From NCBI GenBank assembly GCA_902785065.1, contig CACZXH010000012.1, positions 1-48,964 of the forward strand: a DNA stretch of 48,964 nt, given 5' to 3'. The position numbers and the translations under genes are program-made. The notes beneath the pieces were generated by a model that did no database searches, was not told the DNA's origin, and saw only the letters and a list, made by a program, of their open reading frames with translations. Below are positions 18,992-27,814 of the stretch, one piece after another; the stretch's first letter is position 1; the number at the start of each line of letters is the position of its first letter. This DNA is from an uncultured Bacteroidia bacterium. Lineage in GTDB: Bacteria; Bacteroidota; Bacteroidia; Bacteroidales; UBA932.

Positions 18992-20329
18992 TTATACGTC
19001 AAGCGCGTGTTCATAACCCGCACGATAGGGATAGTGAAGCAGTCCCGTCGCTTCCGGATCGTGCATGCACTTCTGGACGATCGGATTCCAGACAACAGGA
19101 CGGCCCAGTTCCATCGCGATGTTGCCCAGGTTGCACACCGTGCAGGAGGTGTGGCCCACCTCCACGGGGACGTTGGGGTCGTTGCGGCTCAGGACCGCCT
19201 CGATGAAGGCCCGGTGATGGCCCACCTTGGTCTCATAAGGGACGTCGGAATCCGCCACCTTCATCTCCCATTCGGGCTTGGAGGCGGCGAACTTGCCGCG
19301 GCTGACTTTGATCCAGCCTTCCTCGCCGTAGATCTGCACGCCGGGCGTGGTGCCGTCAAAAGGCTCCTCGGACACGATGACGCCATTGTCATACTTGTAG
19401 GTCAAGTGCTCATAATAGCTGTATCCCGGCGGTATGATCTCCACGGGACCGCTGCCGTCCTTGCCCAGGGCCCATTGCGCAATGTCGAACATATGCGCGC
19501 CCCAGTCGGTCATCAGGCCGCCGCCGGACACTTTGTACCAGCGCCAGGCACCCCAGAGCTGCTCGTCGTGCTCTGGCGTGATGATCGGGTCGAAGTCCGA
19601 GTGGTAGTACACCGTCTCAGGCAGTGGGCCCAGCCACTTGTCCCAGTTCAGGCCGGCGGGAACCGCCATCCGCGGCAGGTTGCACGGGGCGGGCGCGCCG
19701 GTGACGGGGTTCACGTTGTTGCGGCCCACGAACACCTTCATCTTGAGAATCCTGCCCAGTTCTCCCTCGCGGGCCAGGTTCGCCGCGTGGATGAACTCCT
19801 CGCTGGAACGCTGCTGAGAGCCCATCTGGAGAATCCGGTTGTATTTGCGCACCGCCTTCACGAGCTGCTGGCCTTCGTACACCGTCAGCGTAGCGGGTTT
19901 CTCCAGGTACACGTCCTTCCCCGCCTTGCAGGCGGCGATGGCAATGACGGCGTGCTGGTGGTCCGGCGTCGCGATGACGACAGCGTCGATGTCGGGCCGG
20001 GCCAGGAGGTCCTGGTAGTCCTCGTACACATCGACCTTCACCTTTTTCTCGCCCTTGCCGGTGTAGTAGTCCTTCACCCGGCGGACGAAGCGGTCGCGCT
20101 TGATGTCATAGACGTCACAGCCGGCGACCACCCGGACATCGTCCATCGACATGAAACCATTGAGCAGGTACATCGCCTGCTGGCCGAGGCCGATGAAGCC
20201 CATCCGAACCTTGTCGTTCCGGGAGGCATTCTTCTTCGGGGCGGCGGTCATGACCATCCCGGAAGCGGGCGCCAGGGTGGCCGCAGCGGCTCCCAGCGCG
20301 GAATAACGGAGGAAATCTCTTCTTTGCAT
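18992..20329 (-). CDS. Tat-exported Gfo/Idh/MocA family oxidoreductase
   Basis: The 445-residue protein has a twin-arginine signal (MQRRDFLRYSALGAAAA) followed by an NAD(P)-binding Rossmann fold (MGFIGLGQQAMYLLNGF, about 43-60), the EKPATLT motif of the family and a C-terminal alpha/beta domain (YKVSGGGLMTDWGAHMFDIAQW). Family members oxidise, reduce or epimerise sugars, and some exported ones carry tightly bound NAD and act as glycoside hydrolases of the GH109 type. The Tat signal fits export of a protein with a bound cofactor. It has its own promoter box and heads a three-gene set with the metallophosphatase and GH78 genes. Confidence 0.88.
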   Translation of the reverse strand: MQRRDFLRYSALGAAAATLAPASGMVMTAAPKKNASRNDKVRMGFIGLGQQAMYLLNGFMSMDDVRVVAGCDVYDIKRDRFVRRVKDYYTGKGEKKVKVDVYEDYQDLLARPDIDAVVIATPDHQHAVIAIAACKAGKDVYLEKPATLTVYEGQQLVKAVRKYNRILQMGSQQRSSEEFIHAANLAREGELGRILKMKVFVGRNNVNPVTGAPAPCNLPRMAVPAGLNWDKWLGPLPETVYYHSDFDPIITPEHDEQLWGAWRWYKVSGGGLMTDWGAHMFDIAQWALGKDGSGPVEIIPPGYSYYEHLTYKYDNGVIVSEEPFDGTTPGVQIYGEEGWIKVSRGKFAASKPEWEMKVADSDVPYETKVGHHRAFIEAVLSRNDPNVPVEVGHTSCTVCNLGNIAMELGRPVVWNPIVQKCMHDPEATGLLHYPYRAGYEHALDV

Positions 20330-20352
20330 GGCGTTGGTTATCAGTCAGTATA

Positions 20353-20360
20353 CAAAGATA
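20353..20360 (-). promoter_or_regulatory. -7 promoter box before the Gfo/Idh/MocA gene
   Basis: Minus-strand TATCTTTG fits TAnnTTTG and lies 24 bases before the ATG, in the 36-base gap after the upstream rhamnosidase gene. The -33 element is weak. Confidence 0.5.
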
Positions 20361-20365
20361 ACAAT

Positions 20366-22813
20366 TTATCGCACATATTCGCCAGAGCCGACCGTCTTTC
20401 CGTCAACTTCCGCCGTAACACCCACAGGGATAGATACTTGCATGTGATTTCCCTGCCAATGGACGGAAATGGGACCGTAGGGCGTCTCTTGCGTCACCTG
20501 CACCCAGTCGAGCCCTTCCGGGGCCTGCGGGACGATGCAGACGCGGCGGTAGCCGGGTTCCAGGGCCCGGATGCCGCCGAGCGCCTCGAAGAACCAGCTG
20601 CCGATGCCGTTGTAACAGTTATGCAGATGGCTCCGACCGCCGTCCCATTCTTCCCAGACGCCGGTGGCGCCGTTGTCGATCATATACAGATAACCGGGAT
20701 AATCCCGCTGTTTGAGCAGACCGTACATCCAGTCGCACTCCCCTGCCTTCGTCGCCCATTCCGTGAGGACAGGAACGCCCACGAGGCCGGTAGCCAGATG
20801 GCCGCCCCAAAGTTCCTGCGTGCGGGTTTTCAGCTGCTCGACCACAGAAGCCTGAAGTTCTTCGGGCACAACCCCCGTCAAGAGCGGGAAAACCAGGTCC
20901 ACCTGGCTGCCGGAAGCATAAATCCCATCGTGATACAGGGCTTCCTGGATCCGCTGGCGGAGGGCTTCGTACCGGGCGCGGAATTCCGTCGCATCGGCCT
21001 CCTGCCCCAGCACGCGCGCGATTTCCTCCAGTTTCAGATACACCTGGCACAGCGTGCAGTTGGCCACCAGGTCGATCGAAGCCGGATCCTGCACGTCCAC
21101 CCCGGCCGGCGCAGCCCAGTCGCCGAGGTACCACCACCGGTAAACCGGGGTGGGCCAGGTTTTCAGCAGGCCGTCCACCGAATAGGCATCGACATAGTCC
21201 AGCCAATGCTTCATCACCGGATAGAAGCGCTCCAGGGGACGTTTGTCGCCATAATTCATGAAAGTGCGCCAGGCCGCCTGCACCGGGAAGCTGCACCAGT
21301 AAGGGCCGCCACCCGCTTTGTAGGGATTGGGCGCGGTATGGGGCAGGCCGCCGTCCGGGCGCTGGGCATCGGCCCAGGCCTGCAGCCAGTTCAGATACAA
21401 TGGAGCGACATCGGCCATCGACTGCAGCGTCTGCGTGGATGCATTGCCGTCCCCGCCGTACCCCAGGCGTTCGATGCTGGCGCAATCGACCATGTAGCCG
21501 CCGAAGGTAAGGTTTTTCACGGACGCCTCCACAAGGCCGTAAATGGCGTTGAGGTCCGGATCGGAGCATTCGAAGCGGCTATTCCAGGACAGGGCGTCGC
21601 CAATCCGGTACGCCCGGATGTCCTTCGGGGGCTCCGGAAGCCCTTCCAGGACCATATAGCGCATGAGATGATGGTTGAACCGGTTGCAGAAACGGTCGTC
21701 GGCCGCGCCGGAAGCCACATAGACATCCTGGCTCTGCGTGGCCGTCTCCAGGGTTCCGTCCGGATGGAGGAAGTCGCTGAAGGTGGCTGTGACGGCCGTC
21801 CCGGCAGGAAGCTGGGGCAGCGTCATTTCCAGCATGGCGTTCACGATACGACCGAAATCCACCAGGATGGAGCCATCTTCCCGCTTCTCGACGGAAACGG
21901 GCTCCAGCGTTTCCTGGATTTGGATCGGGCGGCACATCATCGGGGTCGACACGATTCCTTCCACGGCGACGTACTCCACCGGGCCCCATTCGGGTTCTAC
22001 CCCGGCCTTGATCCATTCCCCGCCGAAGCGGTGCGCCTCCCAGGTGCCCAAGTCTTTCCGACCGCTCCAGGCACCTTCCCAGGTATCGTCGGTCCAAAGG
22101 AAAGGCACGCCGTCCACATCCAGCTCCGCCTTCACCAGTGGACCGTCGTAGGCCACGCCGAAGGTCGTGGGCTTATACCAGCCGCTACCGGCATAGATCA
22201 GGAGTTCATTCTCCCCTTTCCGCAGATTCACGCTGTAAGTGACGATCAGGGAGCGCTTATCCAGTTGGGAAACGGCCGGAAGCAGAACGGCGTCAGAGAT
22301 CTTTTTCCCATTGAAATGCACCTCGTGATAGCCCAGGGAAGTGACATGCAGAACAGCCTCTCCGCCCTTGTCCGCCGTGAAAACTTTCCGGAACACAGGC
22401 TGCCTCCCCTCTCCCGGGACTGCGCCGATAAAAACGCCCTTGAGACCGTCCAGGGCGCCGATTCCGAAGCGCCGCTTCGGGCTCCAGGCCGACACTTTCC
22501 CGGCAGCGTCCCACACGCGGACGCGCCACCAGGCCTGCTGCCGGGCATAAAGCGGCAACCCTCCATACGGGACCATCACCTGGTCCGGGGATACCACTTT
22601 CCCGGAACGCCAGTGGTCCGGCCCCACCTCGATTTCGTAGGCGGCCTGCTCCATGGGGTGTTCCGAACGGATTTTCCAGCTGAAATGCGGCAGAGCGCTG
22701 TCAATGCCCAGCGGCTCCGGCAGGCCTTCGCAACGAAGGTCATACACACCGAATGAAGGCTGGCAGGCGACAAGGAAGAGTGCCGCACCGACGAGGGAAA
22801 GGACGCGTCGCAT
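20366..22813 (-). CDS. Alpha-L-rhamnosidase-like protein, family GH78 (lipoprotein)
   Basis: The 815-residue protein has a lipoprotein signal (LVAC, Cys17), an early LGIDSALPHFSWKIRS segment typical of GH78 N-termini, a rhamnosidase_N region, a concanavalin-like domain, the six-hairpin barrel (about 400-720) and a C-terminal beta domain. In the barrel the usual DCPQRxER motif reads DCASIERLGYGGDG, so the catalytic surroundings differ from the first GH78 at 15062-17638 and the substrate may too. It begins one base after the phosphodiesterase gene, indicating co-transcription. It probably cleaves rhamnose or a related deoxy-sugar in the envelope. Confidence 0.87.
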   Translation of the reverse strand: MRRVLSLVGAALFLVACQPSFGVYDLRCEGLPEPLGIDSALPHFSWKIRSEHPMEQAAYEIEVGPDHWRSGKVVSPDQVMVPYGGLPLYARQQAWWRVRVWDAAGKVSAWSPKRRFGIGALDGLKGVFIGAVPGEGRQPVFRKVFTADKGGEAVLHVTSLGYHEVHFNGKKISDAVLLPAVSQLDKRSLIVTYSVNLRKGENELLIYAGSGWYKPTTFGVAYDGPLVKAELDVDGVPFLWTDDTWEGAWSGRKDLGTWEAHRFGGEWIKAGVEPEWGPVEYVAVEGIVSTPMMCRPIQIQETLEPVSVEKREDGSILVDFGRIVNAMLEMTLPQLPAGTAVTATFSDFLHPDGTLETATQSQDVYVASGAADDRFCNRFNHHLMRYMVLEGLPEPPKDIRAYRIGDALSWNSRFECSDPDLNAIYGLVEASVKNLTFGGYMVDCASIERLGYGGDGNASTQTLQSMADVAPLYLNWLQAWADAQRPDGGLPHTAPNPYKAGGGPYWCSFPVQAAWRTFMNYGDKRPLERFYPVMKHWLDYVDAYSVDGLLKTWPTPVYRWWYLGDWAAPAGVDVQDPASIDLVANCTLCQVYLKLEEIARVLGQEADATEFRARYEALRQRIQEALYHDGIYASGSQVDLVFPLLTGVVPEELQASVVEQLKTRTQELWGGHLATGLVGVPVLTEWATKAGECDWMYGLLKQRDYPGYLYMIDNGATGVWEEWDGGRSHLHNCYNGIGSWFFEALGGIRALEPGYRRVCIVPQAPEGLDWVQVTQETPYGPISVHWQGNHMQVSIPVGVTAEVDGKTVGSGEYVR

Positions 22814-22814
22814 G

Positions 22815-23726
22815 TTACTCGAAGACGGGAATGCAGACGCCGCGCCAGCTCTGGGGCTTCTCCAAGTGGAAGACCTCGGCCACCGTGGCGGCGAGGTCGT
22901 ACTGGATCACGGTCTCGGTAATCTCGTGGTTCTTCTTGATTCCCTTGCCCCACACGACGAGCGGCGTCTCGATTTCGTTCAGCGCATGGCCGCCGTGACC
23001 GGTTCCTTCGTGCCCATGGTCGGAGGTCAGGATCAGGATGCTGTCGTCATAGATGCCGGCCTCCTTGACGCCCTCGACGATGCGGCGTACGCGCTCGTCC
23101 ACCAGCGGGAGCTCGGCATAATACTCGGCAGAGCCCTGTCCGTAGGCATGCCCCACGTGGTCCAGTGCGTCGATGTGGATGAAGCACAGCACCGGCTTCT
23201 TTTCCTTGATGTACTTCACGCTTTCTTCCACAATGGCATCGGGATGCCCGGTCGGATCCTGGATCCGCTCGAAATGGTCCAGACACAGGGTGTCGGCATA
23301 ATTCAGGAAGTCGCCCCACTCGCACACGACGCCGGTTTCTGCTTCAGGCCGGGCCTGCTTGAGCAGGTGGAAGAAGGTGGGCTGGGCCTTGTGCTCCGTG
23401 AGCACCAGCGGCTTGAAATAAGGGGCGGCATTGTTGCCGATGATCCCGGAGGATTCCGCCGGCGTGCCGTTCATCATCGCCGCCCAGTTGGCGCCGCTGA
23501 TGGACGGAAGCACCGTGCGCTTGTACAGGGTATAGCTCCCCTCCTTCATCATTTCGCGGATGAAAGGAGTGTCCCCTTTCTCGAAACTCCATGTTCCCCA
23601 GCCGTCCAGGCCAATGACGATGACGTGGCCGGCGATGTCGCCCGGCGCTTTCTCAGAAGGGCCGGACTGGCAGGCGCAGGCGGCGAAAAGGGCGAGAACC
23701 GAAGCAAGGATAGGCAAGCGTTTCAT
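22815..23726 (-). CDS. Type I phosphodiesterase/nucleotide pyrophosphatase-like lipoprotein
   Basis: The 303-residue protein (ATG at 23726; a second ATG at 23735 would add three residues) has a lipoprotein signal with Cys in LFAACAC and an alkaline phosphatase superfamily domain. Marks are HVIVIGLDGWG (first metal Asp), LPSISGANWAAMMNG with the probable nucleophile Ser or Thr, FIHIDALDHVGHAYG and LILTSDHGHEGTGHGGH, which supply Asp and His metal ligands. Relatives split phosphodiesters, nucleotides or phospholipid head groups. It sits between the GH92 gene (17 bases) and the second GH78 (one base), which suggests a role in removing a phosphate group from the same glycan. This last point is an inference. 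Confidence 0.85.
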   Translation of the reverse strand: MKRLPILASVLALFAACACQSGPSEKAPGDIAGHVIVIGLDGWGTWSFEKGDTPFIREMMKEGSYTLYKRTVLPSISGANWAAMMNGTPAESSGIIGNNAAPYFKPLVLTEHKAQPTFFHLLKQARPEAETGVVCEWGDFLNYADTLCLDHFERIQDPTGHPDAIVEESVKYIKEKKPVLCFIHIDALDHVGHAYGQGSAEYYAELPLVDERVRRIVEGVKEAGIYDDSILILTSDHGHEGTGHGGHALNEIETPLVVWGKGIKKNHEITETVIQYDLAATVAEVFHLEKPQSWRGVCIPVFE

Positions 23727-23743
23727 GGCAATCATGGATAAAA

Positions 23744-26566
23744 CTATTTGTAATACAGTATTTTGGCCGGAACGGGCGCATAGGCGGCCGCGCCCGGCGC
23801 CTTCCAGGACCAGGACAGTTCCTGGCCGCCCTCGTCATCGAAGTACACCAGCTTGTAGAAGTGTAAGCCCTTGCCCAGCGGGATGGTTCCCTCCGCCTCG
23901 GCGGGGTCGTGGATGCCGTCGTTATCCACCACGCAGATCCCGTCGATCCAGAGGGCGCTGCCGTCGTCGCTGTTGAGCGCAAAGGACCAGTGTCCATCCT
24001 CCGGAACGTCGATATAGCCGAAGAAGAGATAGGCGAAATGGTCCGCGGCCGGGGCGCCGGCTATGGACGGTTCCCGCATCGTTCCGGTCGCTTCGGCCGG
24101 GTCGGGCTCCACCTGGGAGATCCGCTTGAAGTTCGCTTCATGGTAAGTATACCGGCAACCGGGTTGCAGGCCGTTCCGGTCCGTCGTTGGCTGGTAGAAA
24201 AGCTTGTGCGCCGTGCGGCTGACGACCGGGGATGGATGGAGCCCGTCCTTGAACGCGCGGGCGCGGATGACACCGGAAGCATCGACACGGAAAGGTTCCT
24301 CATAGAGCGGGCTGGCTTCCGTGGGCTCGGTCCCATCCAGCGTATAACGGATGGCGGCCCCTTCCGTCCGGCAGGAGAGCGTCACCTCCGCATCCTCCTC
24401 GAAAAGGACCAGGTCGCCCTGGATAGCGGGCGGGCAGACGAAGGGCTCCGTCGTGAGGGAATAGGGAGCAGGCAGGTTCTCCCGCTCCTTCACGGGCTTC
24501 GCGGAAAGCCGGAAGGAAAGCACTCCGCCACCCAGAATCTCGTCATAGGTGAGCCAGTTCCGGTCCACCGGTTTCCCGTTCAAATCCACGCCGGCGATAT
24601 AGGGCCGGTTGGGATTGTCGGCCCGGATGGTCAGGGTCTTGCCATTCGCGAGCCGGATGACGGACTTGCGGAAGAGCGGCGCCGTCAGGATATACTCGCC
24701 GGAACCGGGACAGGCCGGATACAAGCCGAGGGATGCGAGCACATACCAGGCCGACATCTGGCCGCAATCCTCGTTGCCGCAAATGCCGTCCGGAGCGGTG
24801 GAATAGGCTTTTGTGAGGATCATCCGCACGTATTCCTGCGTCTTGGAAGGGGCGCCGGCCCATGAGTACAGCCACGGGAAATTCTGTCCGGGCTCGTTGC
24901 CATGGGCATACTGCGCGAAGATACCGCCGATGCCGGCATCCAGCATGTCCTGCCCGGCCGGCTGATAGGTAAAGAGGGAGTCCAGGGCGCCCCGGAGTGC
25001 TTCCGGACCGCCCATCAGCGAAGCCAGGCCCGCCACGTCGTGCGGGACAAAGAAACGGTAGTGCCAGGGCGTCGCCTCTGTATAGTCCCGGGAGCCGGAC
25101 AACGGGTCGAAGGCCGTGGACCAGGTCCCGTCCGCGTTCTTGCCGCGCATGAAACCGGTCGACGGATCGAACAACCCGCGGTAGCTCCGCGCGCGACGGT
25201 CGTATTCTGCGGCGATATCGACATGGCCCAGGGATTCGGCCATCCGGGCAATGCACCAGTCGTCGTAGGCGAATTCCAGCGTCTGTGAGACAGATTCGGT
25301 CTTCCGGTCGGCGGGGATCCAGCCGTACTGGCGATAGAGGTCGGAGGCATTGACGTTGGCCTTGTTGGAGGAGGCCACCATCGCCGCAAGGGCTTTCTCA
25401 CCGTCAAAGCCGCGGACGCCCCGGAGCCAGGCGTCGGCGATGACCGACACGCTGTGGTAGCCGATCATGCAGCGGGTCTCGTCACTGGCCAGGGGCCAGA
25501 CCGGGAGCTCCCCGCGACAGTCGTAGTCGTCCAGCATGCAGCGGACCATATCGCCGACGAAGGCCGTGTCCAGGAGCGTTTCCAGCGGATGCCACGCCCG
25601 GAAGGTATCCCACAGCGACAGCGTGGAATAGAAATGATGGCCTTCCGGCAGCTGCCGGTTCCGACCGGCCTGGTCGCGGTAGCGGCGGTCGTAGTCGTCG
25701 ATGCGGTTAGGCGTCGTGAAAGTGTGGTAGAAAGACGTATAAAACACGTCCGTAGGACCGCCCTCAACCTTAATCCGTCCGAGGGCTTCGTCCCAGCTGC
25801 TTTCTGCCCGCCTGCGGAGACCGTCGAACTGGCCGCCCGCCGTCTGTTTCACTCGGTTCCCGCGGGCACCGTTCCCATCCACGCCGGAAATGCCGGCAAA
25901 CAGCACCACTTCTTTCAGGTCATCGGCGAAGGTGAACTCCATCAGGCCGGGTTCCGGTTCATCCGCCGACAGGAAAGGTTTCGAGAACACGGCGGAAAGG
26001 TACACCTCCCGGTCCTTCGCCCAGCCGGTCACCCGGCGGTAGCCCAGGATTTCGGATCCCTCCAGGGACAGCCGGTACTCCGTGGCCTTGCTCCAGGCGC
26101 CGACGCAATGCCGTGCATCGATCCGGATGAGCCGGGTTCCCGCCCCCGTGAAGGTGTACCGGTGAACGCCGGCGTGGGGCGTAGCGGTCAACTCCGCCGT
26201 GATGCCCTTGGCGAACTTGACTTTGTAGTAACCCGGTTCAGCCACCTCGTCCTGGTGTAAGAACGGAAGCGGCTCCACGACATCGAGGCCGGGCGTCACC
26301 AGGAAGTCGCCCAGGTCCGGACAGCCCGTTCCCGAAAGATGCGTGTGGCTGAAACCCAGGATGGTATCGTGGCTGTAGTGGTAGCCGGAGGTGGTGTTCA
26401 CATCGGTGTCCGGGCTCAGCTGGACGGCGCCGAAAGGAACAACCGGGCCGGGATAGGTATTCCCGGCGAAATCTGTTCCGTTGAACACGTTCACCTGGTC
26501 CGCCGGCTGCCGGCCGCAGGAGACGAAGGCCAGCGCCAGCACACCGAAGAGGATCTGTTTCCGCAT
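23744..26566 (-). CDS. GH92 family alpha-mannosidase with C-terminal beta-hexosaminidase-like and PA14 domains
   Basis: The 940-residue lipoprotein (Cys17 in VSC) has the two-part GH92 core up to about residue 700. Marks are VNVFNGTDFAGNTYPGPVVP and GYHYSHDTILGFSHTHLSG at the N-terminus, WDTFRAWHPL, and GNEDCGQMSAWYVLASLGLY with the acidic residues of the active site. GH92 enzymes are calcium-dependent exo-alpha-mannosidases of N-glycans, yeast mannan or other mannosides. After the core come a CHB_HEX_C-like module (about 715-790, IRYTLDGTEPTEASPLY) and a PA14-like module (about 800-935, GHWSFALNSDDGSALWIDG), both plausible sugar-binding parts. It follows the DjlA-like gene after 20 bases. 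Confidence 0.92.
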   Translation of the reverse strand: MRKQILFGVLALAFVSCGRQPADQVNVFNGTDFAGNTYPGPVVPFGAVQLSPDTDVNTTSGYHYSHDTILGFSHTHLSGTGCPDLGDFLVTPGLDVVEPLPFLHQDEVAEPGYYKVKFAKGITAELTATPHAGVHRYTFTGAGTRLIRIDARHCVGAWSKATEYRLSLEGSEILGYRRVTGWAKDREVYLSAVFSKPFLSADEPEPGLMEFTFADDLKEVVLFAGISGVDGNGARGNRVKQTAGGQFDGLRRRAESSWDEALGRIKVEGGPTDVFYTSFYHTFTTPNRIDDYDRRYRDQAGRNRQLPEGHHFYSTLSLWDTFRAWHPLETLLDTAFVGDMVRCMLDDYDCRGELPVWPLASDETRCMIGYHSVSVIADAWLRGVRGFDGEKALAAMVASSNKANVNASDLYRQYGWIPADRKTESVSQTLEFAYDDWCIARMAESLGHVDIAAEYDRRARSYRGLFDPSTGFMRGKNADGTWSTAFDPLSGSRDYTEATPWHYRFFVPHDVAGLASLMGGPEALRGALDSLFTYQPAGQDMLDAGIGGIFAQYAHGNEPGQNFPWLYSWAGAPSKTQEYVRMILTKAYSTAPDGICGNEDCGQMSAWYVLASLGLYPACPGSGEYILTAPLFRKSVIRLANGKTLTIRADNPNRPYIAGVDLNGKPVDRNWLTYDEILGGGVLSFRLSAKPVKERENLPAPYSLTTEPFVCPPAIQGDLVLFEEDAEVTLSCRTEGAAIRYTLDGTEPTEASPLYEEPFRVDASGVIRARAFKDGLHPSPVVSRTAHKLFYQPTTDRNGLQPGCRYTYHEANFKRISQVEPDPAEATGTMREPSIAGAPAADHFAYLFFGYIDVPEDGHWSFALNSDDGSALWIDGICVVDNDGIHDPAEAEGTIPLGKGLHFYKLVYFDDEGGQELSWSWKAPGAAAYAPVPAKILYYK

Positions 26567-26586
26567 AGTCTGGTTACAGGTAAATG

Positions 26587-27405
26587 CTATTGGATGCCCC
26601 GCTGCTTCTTGATGGCTGCGTAGGCTTCCTGAATCTTCTTGAATTTCTCCTCGGCGGCCTTCTGAACGTCCGGGCCGAGGGTGGCCACCCGGTCGGGATG
26701 GTACTTCATCGCCATGCGGCGATAGGCGGTCCGGACCTCGTCGTCCGTCGCCGAAGGAGAAATCTCCAGCACGGTATAGGCTGAATCGGTCTCCTTGTAG
26801 TACATGGCGATAATGGAGGCCGCGTCGGAAGACGTGAGCCGGATCGCCGAGGCAATGGCCTCCAGGACGCTCTTTTCGGATGCGCTGAAATCGCCGTCAG
26901 CCGTCGCGATGGACACCAGGTACTGGAAGAGCTGCAGGCGCTGCGAGTAGTTCATGTTGGCGGCGATCTGGCCGCCCACCGAGTAGATGTTCACCTGCTG
27001 GCTGTCAAGCCGCTGCAGGATCTGCTCCGCCTGCGACGCGGCCTGCTCGCCGAAGTTCGTCCGGATGAACTCCCGGACCGTCCGCAACTCTGCCGGATGC
27101 GTCCTTCCATCGGCCTTGATGACGGCCGAGGAAAGGACCAGCAGGCTCACGAAGAAACTGTTCCGCTGCTCATCGGCCGTATACCGGTTCTGGCGGGACT
27201 GGGTCTGACCGTAGGGACTTTGACCGGTCTGCTGCCGGTAAGTCCCCTGCCCTTGCTGCCGCTCCCAACCGTCACCGCCGGGCAATTGGTGTGACCCGTC
27301 GATATACGTATCCACCGCCTTGCCGAGCAGATACCCGATCAAGGCGCCGATCGGTCCCCATGCCACCCAGCCCAGGAACCCGCCGATCCATTTGGCCTTG
27401 CTCAC
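26587..27405 (-). CDS. DjlA-like membrane co-chaperone (TerB plus DnaJ domain)
   Basis: The 272-residue protein has an N-terminal glycine-rich membrane segment ([15 protein letters not shown], about 18-32), a Gln-rich linker, a TerB-like domain (about 80-190 with [17 protein letters not shown] and [11 protein letters not shown]) and a C-terminal J domain with the HPD motif ([14 protein letters not shown]), as in DjlA. J proteins stimulate the ATPase of DnaK. The start is a GTG at 27405, supported by GGAGG (27412-27416) six bases upstream and by the absence of a nearby ATG. It lies between ridA and the mannosidase gene. Confidence 0.88.
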   Translation of the reverse strand: MSKAKWIGGFLGWVAWGPIGALIGYLLGKAVDTYIDGSHQLPGGDGWERQQGQGTYRQQTGQSPYGQTQSRQNRYTADEQRNSFFVSLLVLSSAVIKADGRTHPAELRTVREFIRTNFGEQAASQAEQILQRLDSQQVNIYSVGGQIAANMNYSQRLQLFQYLVSIATADGDFSASEKSVLEAIASAIRLTSSDAASIIAMYYKETDSAYTVLEISPSATDDEVRTAYRRMAMKYHPDRVATLGPDVQKAAEEKFKKIQEAYAAIKKQRGIQ

Positions 27406-27420
27406 CGCTTCCCTCCGCTC

Positions 27421-27804
27421 TTACCGGTTATGGGTGGCGATGCACTCAATCTCTACGAGTGCGCCCTTGGGCAGCGTCTTCACGGCCACGGCGCTCCGGG
27501 CCGGGAACGGCTCGGCAAAGATGGTTGCATAGACCGCGTTCATCGCGGCGAAGTCGCCCATGTCGGCCAGGAAGACGGTCGTCTTCACGACATCGGCCAG
27601 CTCCAGTCCGGCCGCCCGCAGGATGGCCTGGGCGTTCAGGAGCGACTGGCGCGCCTGCTCGGCGACGCCTCCCTCCGGAAAGGCCCCGGTGGCCGGGTCG
27701 ATGGGCAGTTGCCCAGAAACGAAGACAAGGCCGGCGCCGCTGTCAATGGCCTGACTGTACGGCCCGATGGCCGCCGGCGCCTCTTTGGTGCTGATTGCTC
27801 TCAT
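27421..27804 (-). CDS. ridA: RidA family reactive enamine/imine deaminase
   Basis: The 127-residue protein matches the YjgF/YER057c/RidA family over its whole length. Marks are APAAIGPYSQAI, VFVSGQLPIDPATG, FPARSAVAVKTLPKGALVEIE with the active-site Arg and Glu. RidA hydrolyses reactive 2-aminoacrylate-type enamines and imines made by PLP enzymes, in the cytosol. It starts ten bases after the EEP-GDPD gene and ends 15 bases before the DjlA-like gene. No metabolic tie to these neighbours is evident. Confidence 0.93.
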   Translation of the reverse strand: MRAISTKEAPAAIGPYSQAIDSGAGLVFVSGQLPIDPATGAFPEGGVAEQARQSLLNAQAILRAAGLELADVVKTTVFLADMGDFAAMNAVYATIFAEPFPARSAVAVKTLPKGALVEIECIATHNR

Positions 27805-27814
27805 AGAAAAACCG

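Noticed and set aside
17717-22756. A 1,679-codon plus-strand open frame
   Set aside because: It is exactly antisense to three well-supported minus-strand genes and the junctions between them; its residues are Arg/His/Val-rich with no domain. GC-rich codon bias creates such mirror frames.
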